Positions 1-8,403 of a stretch of DNA of 64,000 nucleotides are shown piece by piece. The translations under genes were made by a program, and so were the position numbers. Each line of letters opens with the position of its first letter. Within the stretch, counting starts at the first letter, position 1. The notes under the pieces are model-generated. The model saw only the letters and a list, made by a program, of their open reading frames with translations. It was not told the DNA's origin and ran no database searches. The DNA is taken from positions 1-64,000 of the forward strand of contig NZ_JACJJL010000022.1 of the NCBI RefSeq assembly GCF_016899955.1. The letters run 5' to 3'. The stretch is from Marseilla massiliensis. Lineage in GTDB: Bacteria; Bacteroidota; Bacteroidia; Bacteroidales; Bacteroidaceae.

Positions 1-28
1 GGCGGGGGCCATCGGCGCGCTGCCGCGG

Positions 29-116
29 GGGCCGTTTTGCAGTGCGATGCGGGCCGTTTCGCGGTGTGATGCGGGCCGTTTCGCGGTGTGATGCGGGCCG
101 TTTTGCAACCCCAAAC
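29..116. repeat. 22-bp dyad repeat array A (4 units)
   Basis: Four consecutive 22-bp units start at 29, 51, 73 and 95. The unit is GGGCCGT followed by a segment like TTTGCARTGCRATRC. Units two and three are identical. The array lies just past the 3' end of the minus-strand kinase-fusion gene. It belongs to the same family as nine other arrays in this window and has no unique spacers, so it is not a CRISPR. Confidence 0.9.
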
Positions 117-143
117 GCCGCTTGCCGTCCAACGCCCTGTGCG

Positions 144-1517
144 TCAGCGTGCTGGCCCGGTGGCGGCTGCGGCCTTGCGCGAGCGCACCACCGCCCCGAT
201 GATGGTGGCCACCGTCCCCTCAATGCCCATGCGGTCGGTGTTCACCATCAGGTCGTAGGCAGCCGGCGAGGCCCACCTCACCCCCGTGTAGTGGCGGCAG
301 TGGATGGCCCGCCCGCTGTTCACCCGCGCGGCCTTGCGCGCGGCCTCGTCGGTGCCTATGCCCAGCTGCCGGGCCACGCGCCGTGCGGCCTCGCCGGCGC
401 CCGAGCCCACAAACACCCTGACCACGTGGGGGTCGTCGCGCAGAATCCAGTTGGCCAGCCGCCCCACAATCACGCATTCGCCCTTGTGGGCCAGGCTCCT
501 GATGGTGCGGCTCTGGCTCACGAAGATGGCGTCGTCCTTCGACGGGTTCATAGAGCGCGGTATGCCGCTGTCGGCAGCCACCATCTCCCACAGCCTCGCG
601 GCCGAAATGTTCTGTTCGCTGCGCTCCACAAACTCGGGCGCATAGCCCATCTGCCTCGCCGTGATGTCTATCAGCTGGCGGTCGTAGCAGGGCCATCCCA
701 GCCTCCGGGCCACCTCCTCGCCCACGGCGTCGCCCCCGCTGCCGTAAGTGCGGGCAATGGTCACCACGGTGTGGCCGCCCCAATAGTCGGGCGAGGGCGC
801 CGCGCCGGCCTGCTGCCTGTGGGCCCCGGGTATGAGCAGGGCGTCGAGCCACGCTATGTGGGGTGAGAACACGCGCACCATCATGCCCACGTAAAACATG
901 GATATGAGCGTGCCCGGGCCCACCATGGCCCAGTCCCACCGCCCGAAGAACACGAGCATGAACACCGAGCCCACGGCCACGAGCAGCGTGTCGGTGCATA
1001 TCTTCACCCTGCTGAAGTCGCGGCCGCTAAACTTGGCGATGGCCAGCGGGAAGCCTTCGCCTGCCAGCATGAGCGAGTCGCAGCGCACCTCGAGGGCTAT
1101 GCCGAAGGCCAGCACCGCGCCGCCCAGCAGCAGCTCGGCCAGCCGCAGAGGCAGGCCAATGGCCGGGGGCAAGTCGAAGGGCACCTGCATGAAGCTCGTC
1201 AGCAACATGGTGAGGTCGGTGTAGAAGCCGAAGAGCAGCGACACGCCTATCTGCAGCCACTGCCTCCGCTCGAAGTCGCGGCGCAGCAGGGCCACCTGCG
1301 CCGTGATGAAGAACACGTGCATCAGCATGGTGAGCTGCCCCATGGTGAGCCCCATGCCCGGCACGAGCGACAGCACGTAGGGCGGCGCCGATATGGGCGA
1401 CGACCCGAGGTTGGCCCTTATCGACAGCGACGTGCCGAAGGCTATTACAAAAAGTATCACCACAAACGCGGCGTAACGCCGCGCCCACTCCTGCCTGCTC
1501 CTTTTCCTTGTTTCCAT
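144..1517 (-). CDS. YczE-like membrane domain fused to cytidylate kinase-like domain
   Basis: This 457-residue protein has two parts. Roughly residues 10-215 are hydrophobic with about five membrane segments and resemble the YczE/YitT-type integral membrane family (for example RANLGSSPISAPPYVLSL). Roughly residues 245-457 resemble the cytidylate kinase-like family (Cytidylate_kin2), with a nucleotide-binding start TIARTYGSGGDAVGEEVARRL and later GECVIVGRLANWIL. The pairing suggests a membrane-anchored P-loop kinase, but the substrate is unknown. An upstream ATG at 1583 is open in frame, but a TAATTTTG promoter element occupies 1581-1588, so the METRK start at 1517 is preferred. It stands alone, and its product is probably in the inner membrane with a cytoplasmic kinase domain. 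Confidence 0.8.
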   Translation of the reverse strand: METRKRSRQEWARRYAAFVVILFVIAFGTSLSIRANLGSSPISAPPYVLSLVPGMGLTMGQLTMLMHVFFITAQVALLRRDFERRQWLQIGVSLLFGFYTDLTMLLTSFMQVPFDLPPAIGLPLRLAELLLGGAVLAFGIALEVRCDSLMLAGEGFPLAIAKFSGRDFSRVKICTDTLLVAVGSVFMLVFFGRWDWAMVGPGTLISMFYVGMMVRVFSPHIAWLDALLIPGAHRQQAGAAPSPDYWGGHTVVTIARTYGSGGDAVGEEVARRLGWPCYDRQLIDITARQMGYAPEFVERSEQNISAARLWEMVAADSGIPRSMNPSKDDAIFVSQSRTIRSLAHKGECVIVGRLANWILRDDPHVVRVFVGSGAGEAARRVARQLGIGTDEAARKAARVNSGRAIHCRHYTGVRWASPAAYDLMVNTDRMGIEGTVATIIGAVVRSRKAAAATGPAR

Positions 1518-2004
1518 TTTCCCATGTAATTTTATCCGGCTTTTGCCGCCTAAGATTCGGCAACGGCGGCAAAGCAGCTGCAAAATTACTCAAAAGAAGG
1601 CACTTGCATTGTTGTTTTGCATTGTGTTTAAACAAGTTTAAACATCAGGGGCGGCCAGCGCCGGCGGCTGTGTTGGCGCGGCCTCACCCCGATTGCGGGT
1701 AGCACAGGCAGTCTGGCCTGCCGCGCCCATCATTTCGCCTGGGCCAAAAGCCGGCCCGCCGTGCCGATGCTTGGGCAATGGCTGTGCCTGCAGCTTGTTT
1801 GCCCGGCACGGCGACCACATCGCCTCGAGGCAGAGTACTATGGTAGGTGCATGCCTATTTGTTATGTGGAATATAAAGCTCTGCTGCCTGTTCTTGGCCG
1901 TGTGTGTCAGCGGCGGTTGCGGCCGAGGTGGCGTGGCCCATGGCAATGCCGCCAAACCATGGCGCATACGTGCCGCATGTTATTCAGCGTTGCCCACGCT
2001 GGCC
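1518..2004. other. Intergenic stretch without a recognisable gene
   Basis: This gap separates the LRR gene fragment from the kinase-fusion gene, both on the minus strand. Beyond the -7 box at 1581 and the paired GTTTAAAC palindromes I see no gene, RNA or repeat. Open frames on the plus strand here run on antisense to the LRR gene and have no domain-like sequence. Confidence 0.5.
1581..1588 (-). promoter_or_regulatory. -7 box of the kinase-fusion gene
   Basis: The minus strand reads TAATTTTG, matching the Bacteroidetes TAnnTTTG element, and predicts a transcript start near 1575, about 58 nt before the ATG at 1517. A clear TTTG at -33 is not seen. Two GTTTAAAC palindromes lie just upstream at 1626-1633 and 1636-1643. 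Confidence 0.5.
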
Positions 2005-3131
2005 TTATTTTACAGTGAGCTTGGCCGACAAGCCCCTTGCCTTCAGGATGTAAGTCCCGGTTGGCAGCTTGGCCGTGCCGTTGCCGCCGCAATACTGCTT
2101 CACGCCCCCGGCAGAATAAATCTCGGCCGTCTCGCCATGCTCCAGGCCGCTTATCTCGATGCCCCCGTCCACGCTGTGTGCCTCAGCCCCGGTTTGCCGG
2201 TTGGCGCCGATGGCCGATGGCTCCATTTCAACGATGTTGCTGAACTGTCCCCAGCCGGGCGCCAGCCAGTAGTCCGAGTAAGTGCCTTTGGGCACATAGA
2301 GAATGCAGCTGCCCGTAGGCACATTGTAGAACACGCCTCCGTTGAGCCCTTCGGTGGTTTGTGGCGGTGTCATGCTGTGGCACGTGATGCTCAGCAAATG
2401 CTCGCAGCTTTCAAACGCGCTGCCCTCAACCTTCTCCAAAGATTGCGGCAGTGTGATTTCGTAGAGGTTGTCGCAACAGCTGAAAGCCTTGCCTCCAATG
2501 GTCTTGACGCCTTCAGGCACGGTGTATTTTTTGCCTTCATGTTTGGGTATGATAGCAGTGTGGTCATGGCATTGTCGTACAGCACCCCGTCGGGCGAGGC
2601 AAAGTTCTTGTTGTTTTCAGACACAACAAACTCTCTCATGCGGTCGCATGTGTTTATGGAATGGCCATACGCGTTCTGCGGGTTGACAAATGCTTCATAT
2701 GAAAAGCTGACGAGCTGGTCGCCGATGACAATCTTCTCGAGATTGTATGCTTCATAGAATGCCTGGTTCTTCACATACAGCAGCGAGTTTGGCAGTACCA
2801 GGGTGCGCACCTCGCAGTTGCTGAAGTTGCCGTTTCTTACGGTGTTGTTTTCTGTGTATGTCGACGTTCCGAAGCTTCCGCTGGCCAGAATCGTGGCATC
2901 CGACAGGTCGAGCGTCTCCAGGTTGTCCATGTTCCTTATGTCATAAAGGTCGGTCCCGTTGATGTAGCCCGATATTGTCAGAGACTTGATTTGGTCAAAC
3001 TTTGATTTCTCTATTTTCGATTCAAGTGTTCCGGCTTCGTCAAGGTGCACCCTGACATCTTGCGCGCATACGCTTGCCGCCGTGGCCACCAGGAGCAGGC
3101 CCGCGCCGAGTAGTCTTTTGTGTTTAGTCAT
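2005..3131 (-). pseudogene. BspA-type leucine-rich-repeat secreted protein, frameshifted
   Basis: Two overlapping frames make one protein. The N-terminal frame starts at 3131 (MTKHKRLLGAGLLL, a signal peptide ending near SVCAQ) and carries LRR_5-type repeats (LETLDLSDATIL, VRTLVLPNSLLYV, LEKIVIGDQLV). It then loses homology after YPNMKAK. The C-terminal frame continues the repeats (PEGVKTIGGKAFSCCDNLYEI) and ends in a T9SS-like tail, LPTGTYILKARGLSAKLTVK, at 2005. The switch falls in a run of six A (minus strand, about 2526-2531); seven would restore one frame. The cause could be a decayed gene, homopolymer slippage or phase variation, -1 recoding at A AAA AAT, or a sequencing error. BspA-like LRR proteins act as surface adhesins. 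Confidence 0.75.
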
Positions 3132-3198
3132 AATGATAATCGAATGTTTATTGGTTTGATTCGGAATGAAGTTTGTTTTCGGGTTCATGTCAACGCTG

Positions 3199-3206
3199 CA
3201 AAAATA
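3199..3206 (-). promoter_or_regulatory. -7 box of the LRR gene
   Basis: The minus strand reads TATTTTTG (TAnnTTTG). The predicted transcript start near 3192 gives a leader of about 60 nt before the ATG at 3131 and argues against the open ATG at 3188. The -33 element is weak. Confidence 0.45.
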
Positions 3207-3662
3207 CAGAAAATATCCGGCATGTATACTTGGCGCTCATTTTGAAGCGCTGGCGTTTATTGTTTTTTAACGTTGCTTCCGGCCCGTTGCCCTTCCATAG
3301 GCTTGTGCAAGTGCAATTGGCCTTGCCCGCCGGTTGTGTGGCTGTTGCCAGAGGCGCGCCCCGCCAGCGTTGCCCCGGCTGCAGTTTGGCCTTGGCCCGC
3401 GTCCATGGCCTGCCGCGCCATCGGGTCGGGCAGGGCCGGGCAGGCTGCTGTCAGCCAGTCGTTTGGGTGCTGTCTCTGGCTGTGCCACCTGTCGGCATGG
3501 GCCTCACGCCCAACGCGGCCATGCCTCATCGCAGGTGGCCGCGGCCGTCGGCGTGGCGTGCCGTAATGTGGGCCGCGGCCGGAAAAGGCCCCTTGGCGGC
3601 GGTGGCGAAAGCAGCCCTGGGCCAGTCAAAACAGTTTATTAACTCTTAATTCTTCATTAATT

Positions 3663-3694
3663 TTTGCCTACTTGGCGCGAAAGTTGTAACTTTG
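3663..3694 (+). promoter_or_regulatory. gpmI promoter
   Basis: TTTG at 3663-3666 is followed after 20 bases by TAACTTTG at 3687-3694. This is a full match to the Bacteroidetes sigma-ABfr consensus and places the transcript start about 33 nt before the gpmI ATG. Confidence 0.75.
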
Positions 3695-3733
3695 CGGGCA
3701 AAAGATTGATATTAATATATAAGGAATAAGACT

Positions 3734-5257
3734 ATGGCAAAGAAAGCACTGCTGATGATCCTCGACGGATGGGGCATCGGCAAACACGGCGAGGGTGACG
3801 TGATCTATAACACCCCGACTCCATACCTCGACTATCTTACGGCCGTGAGCGCCCACTCGCAGCTCCAGGCCTCGGGCGAAGACGTTGGCCTGCCCGACGG
3901 ACAGATGGGCAACTCTGAGGTGGGCCACCTCAACATAGGCGCCGGCCGCATAGTATACCAGGACCTCGTGAAGATCAACCGCGCCTGCAAGGACGGCTCG
4001 ATAATGCAGAATCCCGAGATTGTCAGCGCGTACACATACGCCAAGGACAACGGCAAGAAGCTCCACCTGATGGGCCTCACCTCCAACGGAGGCGTGCACT
4101 CGTCGCTCGACCACCTGTACAAGCTCATCGAGATTGCCCGCGAATACGGCCTGGAGCAGACCTACGTGCACTGCTTCATGGACGGCCGCGACACCGACCC
4201 GAAGAGTGGCGTGGGCTTCATCCGCGACCTGCAGGCACACTGCCAGGCCAACGGCGCCCACATAGCCGGCATCGTGGGCCGCTTCTACGCCATGGACCGC
4301 GACAAGCGCTGGGCCCGCGTGAAGGAGGCCTACGACCTGCTCGTGGAGGGCAAGGGCAAGCAGTCGGCCGACATGGTCAAGGCCATGGAGGAGAGCTACG
4401 CCGAGGGCGTGACCGACGAGTTTGTGAAGCCGATATGCAACTCGGCCGTCGACGGCACCATACAGGAAGGCGACGTGGTGATATTCTTCAACTTCCGCAA
4501 CGACCGCGCCAAGGAGCTCACCCAGGTGCTCACCCAGCAGGACATGCCCGACGAGGGGATGCACACCATCAAGGGGCTGCAGTACTACTGCATGACGCCC
4601 TACGACGCATCGTTCACCGGCGTGCACATACTCTTCCCCAAGGAGAATGTGGAGGACACTCTGGGCGAGTATCTCAGCAAGCAGGGCAAGCGCCAGCTCC
4701 ACACGGCCGAGACGGAGAAGTATGCCCACGTGACGTTCTTCTTCAACGGAGGCCGCGAGAAGCCTTTCGAGGGCGAAGACCGAATACTCGTGCCCTCGCC
4801 CAAGGTGGCCACATACGACCTCAAGCCCGAGATGAGCGCCTACGAGGTGAAGGACAGGCTCGTGGGAGCCATCGCCACGCAGCAGTACGACTTCATCGTG
4901 GTGAACTTCGCCAACGGCGACATGGTGGGCCACACCGGCGTGTACAACGCCATAGCCAAGGCCGTGCACGCCGTAGACAACTGTGTGCGCGAGGTGATTG
5001 AGGCTGCCAAGGCCAACGGCTACGAGGCCATCATCATTGCCGACCACGGCAACGCCGACAACGCCATCAACGCCGACGGCACGCCCAACACGGCCCACTC
5101 GCTCAACCCCGTGCCCTTCATCTACGTGACCGACAACAATAGCGCCACCGTGAAAAACGGCCGCCTGGCCGACGTGGCACCGTCGATACTGCACATCATG
5201 GGCCTGGAGCAGCCTGCCGACATGACCGGAGAGAACCTCATCTCGGACAACCGATAG
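3734..5257 (+). CDS. gpmI: 2,3-bisphosphoglycerate-independent phosphoglycerate mutase
   Basis: The enzyme interconverts 3- and 2-phosphoglycerate in glycolysis and gluconeogenesis using two manganese ions and a phosphoserine intermediate. The 507-residue length is typical. The N-terminus carries the metal-binding [10 protein letters not shown] (Asp11) and the catalytic serine motif GNSEVGHLN (Ser61). The middle contains the substrate-binding [14 protein letters not shown], and the C-terminal phosphatase half has [10 protein letters not shown]. It is a single cytoplasmic housekeeping gene with its own promoter at 3663-3694 and a strong hairpin after the stop, so it is probably monocistronic. 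Confidence 0.97.
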   Translation: MAKKALLMILDGWGIGKHGEGDVIYNTPTPYLDYLTAVSAHSQLQASGEDVGLPDGQMGNSEVGHLNIGAGRIVYQDLVKINRACKDGSIMQNPEIVSAYTYAKDNGKKLHLMGLTSNGGVHSSLDHLYKLIEIAREYGLEQTYVHCFMDGRDTDPKSGVGFIRDLQAHCQANGAHIAGIVGRFYAMDRDKRWARVKEAYDLLVEGKGKQSADMVKAMEESYAEGVTDEFVKPICNSAVDGTIQEGDVVIFFNFRNDRAKELTQVLTQQDMPDEGMHTIKGLQYYCMTPYDASFTGVHILFPKENVEDTLGEYLSKQGKRQLHTAETEKYAHVTFFFNGGREKPFEGEDRILVPSPKVATYDLKPEMSAYEVKDRLVGAIATQQYDFIVVNFANGDMVGHTGVYNAIAKAVHAVDNCVREVIEAAKANGYEAIIIADHGNADNAINADGTPNTAHSLNPVPFIYVTDNNSATVKNGRLADVAPSILHIMGLEQPADMTGENLISDNR

Positions 5258-5296
5258 GCGTTTGGTCCTGCCGGATGGTTTTTAATGATATTTCAT

Positions 5297-5342
5297 CAGC
5301 CGCCACGGTGCCGCCTTCATGGCCCGTGGCGGCTGTGTTTGT
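5297..5342 (+). terminator. Terminator after gpmI
   Basis: A perfect 12-bp stem (CAGCCGCCACGG at 5297-5308 with CCGTGGCGGCTG at 5324-5335) is followed by TGTTTGTG. The U-tract is imperfect, but position and stem strength fit a factor-independent terminator. Confidence 0.6.
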
Positions 5343-5614
5343 GTGCGCTCCCAGGCTGTAGCCGGCCCCACGTGGGGTGGTAGGATGGGCTGAATGGGCA
5401 TTTGATATGTTAGTCAATAATACGTATTTATACGACGATAGTTCGGTATTATTGGTTGATTTTACACTTGATTAAGCTTTTTTGCCCTTATTGCATCGTT
5501 TGCCTTGATTTAAGTCAAGTATTTCGCGGGAGTGTAATAAATATTGAATACTTTTAAAGTTACTGTTGTTTTTATTCGCTATATTGCGTGGCGAAACTCT
5601 AAAACCGATGGATT
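5343..5614. other. AT-rich leader region before the secreted-protein cluster
   Basis: From about 5400 the sequence is much more AT-rich than its surroundings, which suggests a regulatory region for the gene at 5615. An inverted repeat CTTGA-N6-TCAAG lies at 5504-5519. No full TTTG/TAnnTTTG pair was found; TACTTTTA near 5549 is a weak candidate. There is no gene here. Confidence 0.35.
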
Positions 5615-8197
5615 ATGGTAAAACATTTTCTTTATTCCTCGCTCGCAGCTCTGGCGTTTTCCTTTGCTGTAGACGCAACCGCCCAGACGGCATACGTAGG
5701 ACTGGCTTCCACGCCGTCGTCTTCAAGCAACCTGGGCAACGAAGGACGCATAGTGTCTTTCGACGTCAACAACCTGGCAGAACTCACTGGTGAGTATTGC
5801 AAGATGCCGACCTACACCGACGGGATGTATATCTCGGCCGACTACTACATCAAGGCAGGCGCCTCGGTGGGCGATAAATATTACGCTTACGTGGTCTCGG
5901 ATGGCGACGACGAGGCCTCGAGCTTCTTCGGGACGCTGAATTTCGAGACCAACGAGATAGGCAAGATAACCGAAGGCCCGATAGCCACCAAGGTGTCCGA
6001 CATGACCTATGACGCCACCACCGAGACGATGTATGCCGTGAATCCCGGTTCCGACGGCACCGAGGTCTATACGGTCAACCTGTCAGACGGTTCGCTCAAG
6101 CAGGCATTCACGCTCGACGGCGTGTCTGTGGTAGCCATAGCTGCCGACGGCAAGGGCACGCTCTATGGCGTGATCAACAACGAGGTGGATGGCGGCCTCT
6201 TCAATGTGAGCGTCGACCTTTCGCTCTGCACCATCGACCCGGCATCCGGCACATTCAACGAGACGCGCGACATCTCGTCGGAGTCGGGGCTGCTCTCGGG
6301 AGTGATGGCCAGCACCATGGACTATTACGACGGCAAGCTGTACCTGATTTACAGCACGGGGTCGAGCAAGATTGTGGCCTTCGACCCTGCCTCGGAGGCA
6401 GAGATACCCGAGGCGGTGAAGTGCCCCGTGACCTCGAGGCTGGGCGGACTGACGTTCATCAAGTCTACCGAGGGCGGTCAGGTGGAAGAGCCCACCAAGC
6501 CCGAAGACACAGGCCTGCGCGCCACATGCGTCGAGGTGTATGGCGACGCCATGGGCATCTCGGGCGACAACGTGTCGAAGCGCACAATCACATACTACGA
6601 CCGCTACAACAACCCCGTGCGCAGCGCACAGTACGGAATGTTCACCGCCCTGGGCGGAAAGAGCTCATGGCAGATAATGTACTATACCAAGTATGACTAC
6701 AACGACGCCCACCAGCTGGTAAGCAAGCATTCGGAGTTCATCCAGATGGACAGCGAGGCGCAGGGAGACTTCCACTACAAGTCGAACAACGACACCGTCA
6801 ACTATGAGTACGACGCCGAGGGCAGGCTCGCCAAGGAGACCACCCTGGCCGATGGCTCATACATCGCCTACGAATACGACGGTGCCGGCCAGCTCGTGAA
6901 GAAGACCACGTCGAAGCCCGACCGCTTCATGAACAACGGCGGCGAGCCCCTCATCTCGACAGAGACATACTCAGACTTCGTGGGCTTCGACAAGCCGCAG
7001 ACAATCGTCGGCGACGGTTTCTGGAGCTCGGACAAGTTCTGGACCGTGGTTGAATACGACTCCGAGAACCACAAGGTGAAGGCAACCAAGTATGATGACG
7101 CCGAGAAGACCGCGGCCTCCGAGGTTGAGCGCTGGACATGGCGCAACGACTCCATCGTGCAATACGACCGCGCCTACGTCTACGACGGCGAGGAGTCGCC
7201 CAACAACCGCATTGTCTACGAGTGTGTCGATGGCGACCCGTACCGTGTGCGCGAGGTGGCTTACATGAACGTGGGCGGCAATTGGCGCCCCAACGGCCTG
7301 CCCACCGTGACGTATTATACGCAGATGGTTCCCGACTATGTGGTCGAGGGAGTGACCGTAACCCCTGTTGAGGAAGGGCTCAACACGGCAGTGGTAAGCT
7401 TCGACGCGCCCTTGTTTGCAGTTGCCGACGGCGTGGTGTCGTTCGACATTTACCGTGAAGGCAACCTCATTGGCACCGTCGGGATGGACGAGGCTACCTA
7501 CGACGAGTCTTCCGGCAAGGCCGTCATAAGCTTCACCGACAACGAAGTGCCCAACGGAACCTATGATTATTGGGTGCAGACAGTGGTGAAGACCGAGTCG
7601 ACGGGCGACAGCGTGGCTTACAACGTGAGCGACCTCACCGACCACACCTACTTCATTGAGCTGCCGGCCGTAGAGGGCCTGAAGGCCGAATACGTCGACA
7701 GGTCGGACGGTTACGACAAGGTGCACTTCACATGGCAGGCACCCGAGGCCCGCAACGAGGCCCTGCGCTTCCGCTATGACAACATCTATGTGGTTGGGCG
7801 CGGCCAGGCCAATGCCGGGCAAAGCGGCATAGTGCCCATCACCGACAACATGTATGACATATACTTCGCCGACAACGTGCAAGACATCTACGTCGAGAGC
7901 GTCTACCACTTCGGCCGCGTATGCTCCGACACCATATCGGTTGACGTGAGCACCCTCGGCACTCAGTCTATCGACGGCGTGCCCGCTGCAGCCGGCAACG
8001 GCAAGGTGACCGTGGGCGCAGGCCGCATAGCCATCGACGGCGTGGCATCGTCAGTGGCCATTTACACCGCTGCCGGAGCCCTCGAGGCTTCCTACAACAA
8101 CGTGAGCAGCGTAGACCTGGCCCACTTGCAGGCAGGCGTTTACGTGGCGCTGGTATATGTTGATGGCGAGGTGGTTGCCGTCAAGTTCAGCAAGTAA
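5615..8197 (+). CDS. Secreted protein with propeller-like, YD-like and Fn3-like parts and T9SS-type tail
   Basis: An 860-residue exported protein. Residues 1-24 form a signal peptide (MVKHFLYSSLAALAFSFA, cleavage near ATAQ). About 25-290 contains repeated strands typical of a beta-propeller (DMTYDATTETMYAVNPGSDG). About 305-590 has YD-like repeats (NYEYDAEGRLAKETTLADG, AYEYDGAGQLVKKTT). About 590-780 looks like fibronectin type III modules. The last 70 residues (GIDGV..., ending LQAGVYVALVYVDGEVVAVKFSK) resemble a T9SS type A sorting tail. It is the first of four co-oriented secreted-protein genes. Binding role and substrate are unknown; a surface or adhesive function is inferred only from architecture. 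Confidence 0.75.
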   Translation: MVKHFLYSSLAALAFSFAVDATAQTAYVGLASTPSSSSNLGNEGRIVSFDVNNLAELTGEYCKMPTYTDGMYISADYYIKAGASVGDKYYAYVVSDGDDEASSFFGTLNFETNEIGKITEGPIATKVSDMTYDATTETMYAVNPGSDGTEVYTVNLSDGSLKQAFTLDGVSVVAIAADGKGTLYGVINNEVDGGLFNVSVDLSLCTIDPASGTFNETRDISSESGLLSGVMASTMDYYDGKLYLIYSTGSSKIVAFDPASEAEIPEAVKCPVTSRLGGLTFIKSTEGGQVEEPTKPEDTGLRATCVEVYGDAMGISGDNVSKRTITYYDRYNNPVRSAQYGMFTALGGKSSWQIMYYTKYDYNDAHQLVSKHSEFIQMDSEAQGDFHYKSNNDTVNYEYDAEGRLAKETTLADGSYIAYEYDGAGQLVKKTTSKPDRFMNNGGEPLISTETYSDFVGFDKPQTIVGDGFWSSDKFWTVVEYDSENHKVKATKYDDAEKTAASEVERWTWRNDSIVQYDRAYVYDGEESPNNRIVYECVDGDPYRVREVAYMNVGGNWRPNGLPTVTYYTQMVPDYVVEGVTVTPVEEGLNTAVVSFDAPLFAVADGVVSFDIYREGNLIGTVGMDEATYDESSGKAVISFTDNEVPNGTYDYWVQTVVKTESTGDSVAYNVSDLTDHTYFIELPAVEGLKAEYVDRSDGYDKVHFTWQAPEARNEALRFRYDNIYVVGRGQANAGQSGIVPITDNMYDIYFADNVQDIYVESVYHFGRVCSDTISVDVSTLGTQSIDGVPAAAGNGKVTVGAGRIAIDGVASSVAIYTAAGALEASYNNVSSVDLAHLQAGVYVALVYVDGEVVAVKFSK

Positions 8198-8221
8198 TCG
8201 CAATTGGTATTTGGATTGGTT

Positions 8222-8275
8222 AGGGAGTGCGCCGCTGCCAGGGCCTCCGCGCCAGGCGGCCGCACTCCCTTTTCT
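8222..8275 (+). terminator. Terminator after the 860-residue secreted protein
   Basis: AGGGAGTGCG (8222-8231) pairs with CGCACTCCCT (8261-8270), followed directly by TTTTCT. This is a good factor-independent terminator, so the next gene at 8404 is probably transcribed separately. Confidence 0.7.
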
Positions 8276-8403
8276 GTCTTCAAGCCATCGTCCGGCGGGC
8301 GGCGCCAGCCCCCGGCAAGCGTGCGGCCAGTGGGTGCCGCTGCCTGCCGGGGCCTGACGCCTAACCGCAGAAAGCATCAAATACAACCTAAAAAAACCAT
8401 TTT

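Larger units (their letters stand above)
3132..3733. other. Divergent intergenic region, no gene
   Basis: The stretch between the LRR gene (minus) and gpmI (plus) holds the two promoters listed separately. The middle part (about 3240-3640) is GC-rich with open frames on both strands, but none has a plausible start, signal peptide or familiar domain. I see no RNA gene here. Confidence 0.5.

Noticed and set aside
51..94. Repeat arrays as ordinary factor-independent terminators
   Set aside because: The units can form hairpins, but there is no following U-tract, they occur in divergent gaps too, and true terminators with separate stems are present beside some arrays (for example at 31129).
42..866. 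Plus-strand frame over the kinase-fusion gene and repeat array A
   Set aside because: It is the antisense shadow of the kinase-fusion gene, begins in repeat DNA and has no recognisable protein features.
1693..2757. A 354-codon plus-strand frame
   Set aside because: It runs antisense through the LRR gene and has no signal peptide or domain; the minus-strand LRR repeats are unmistakable.
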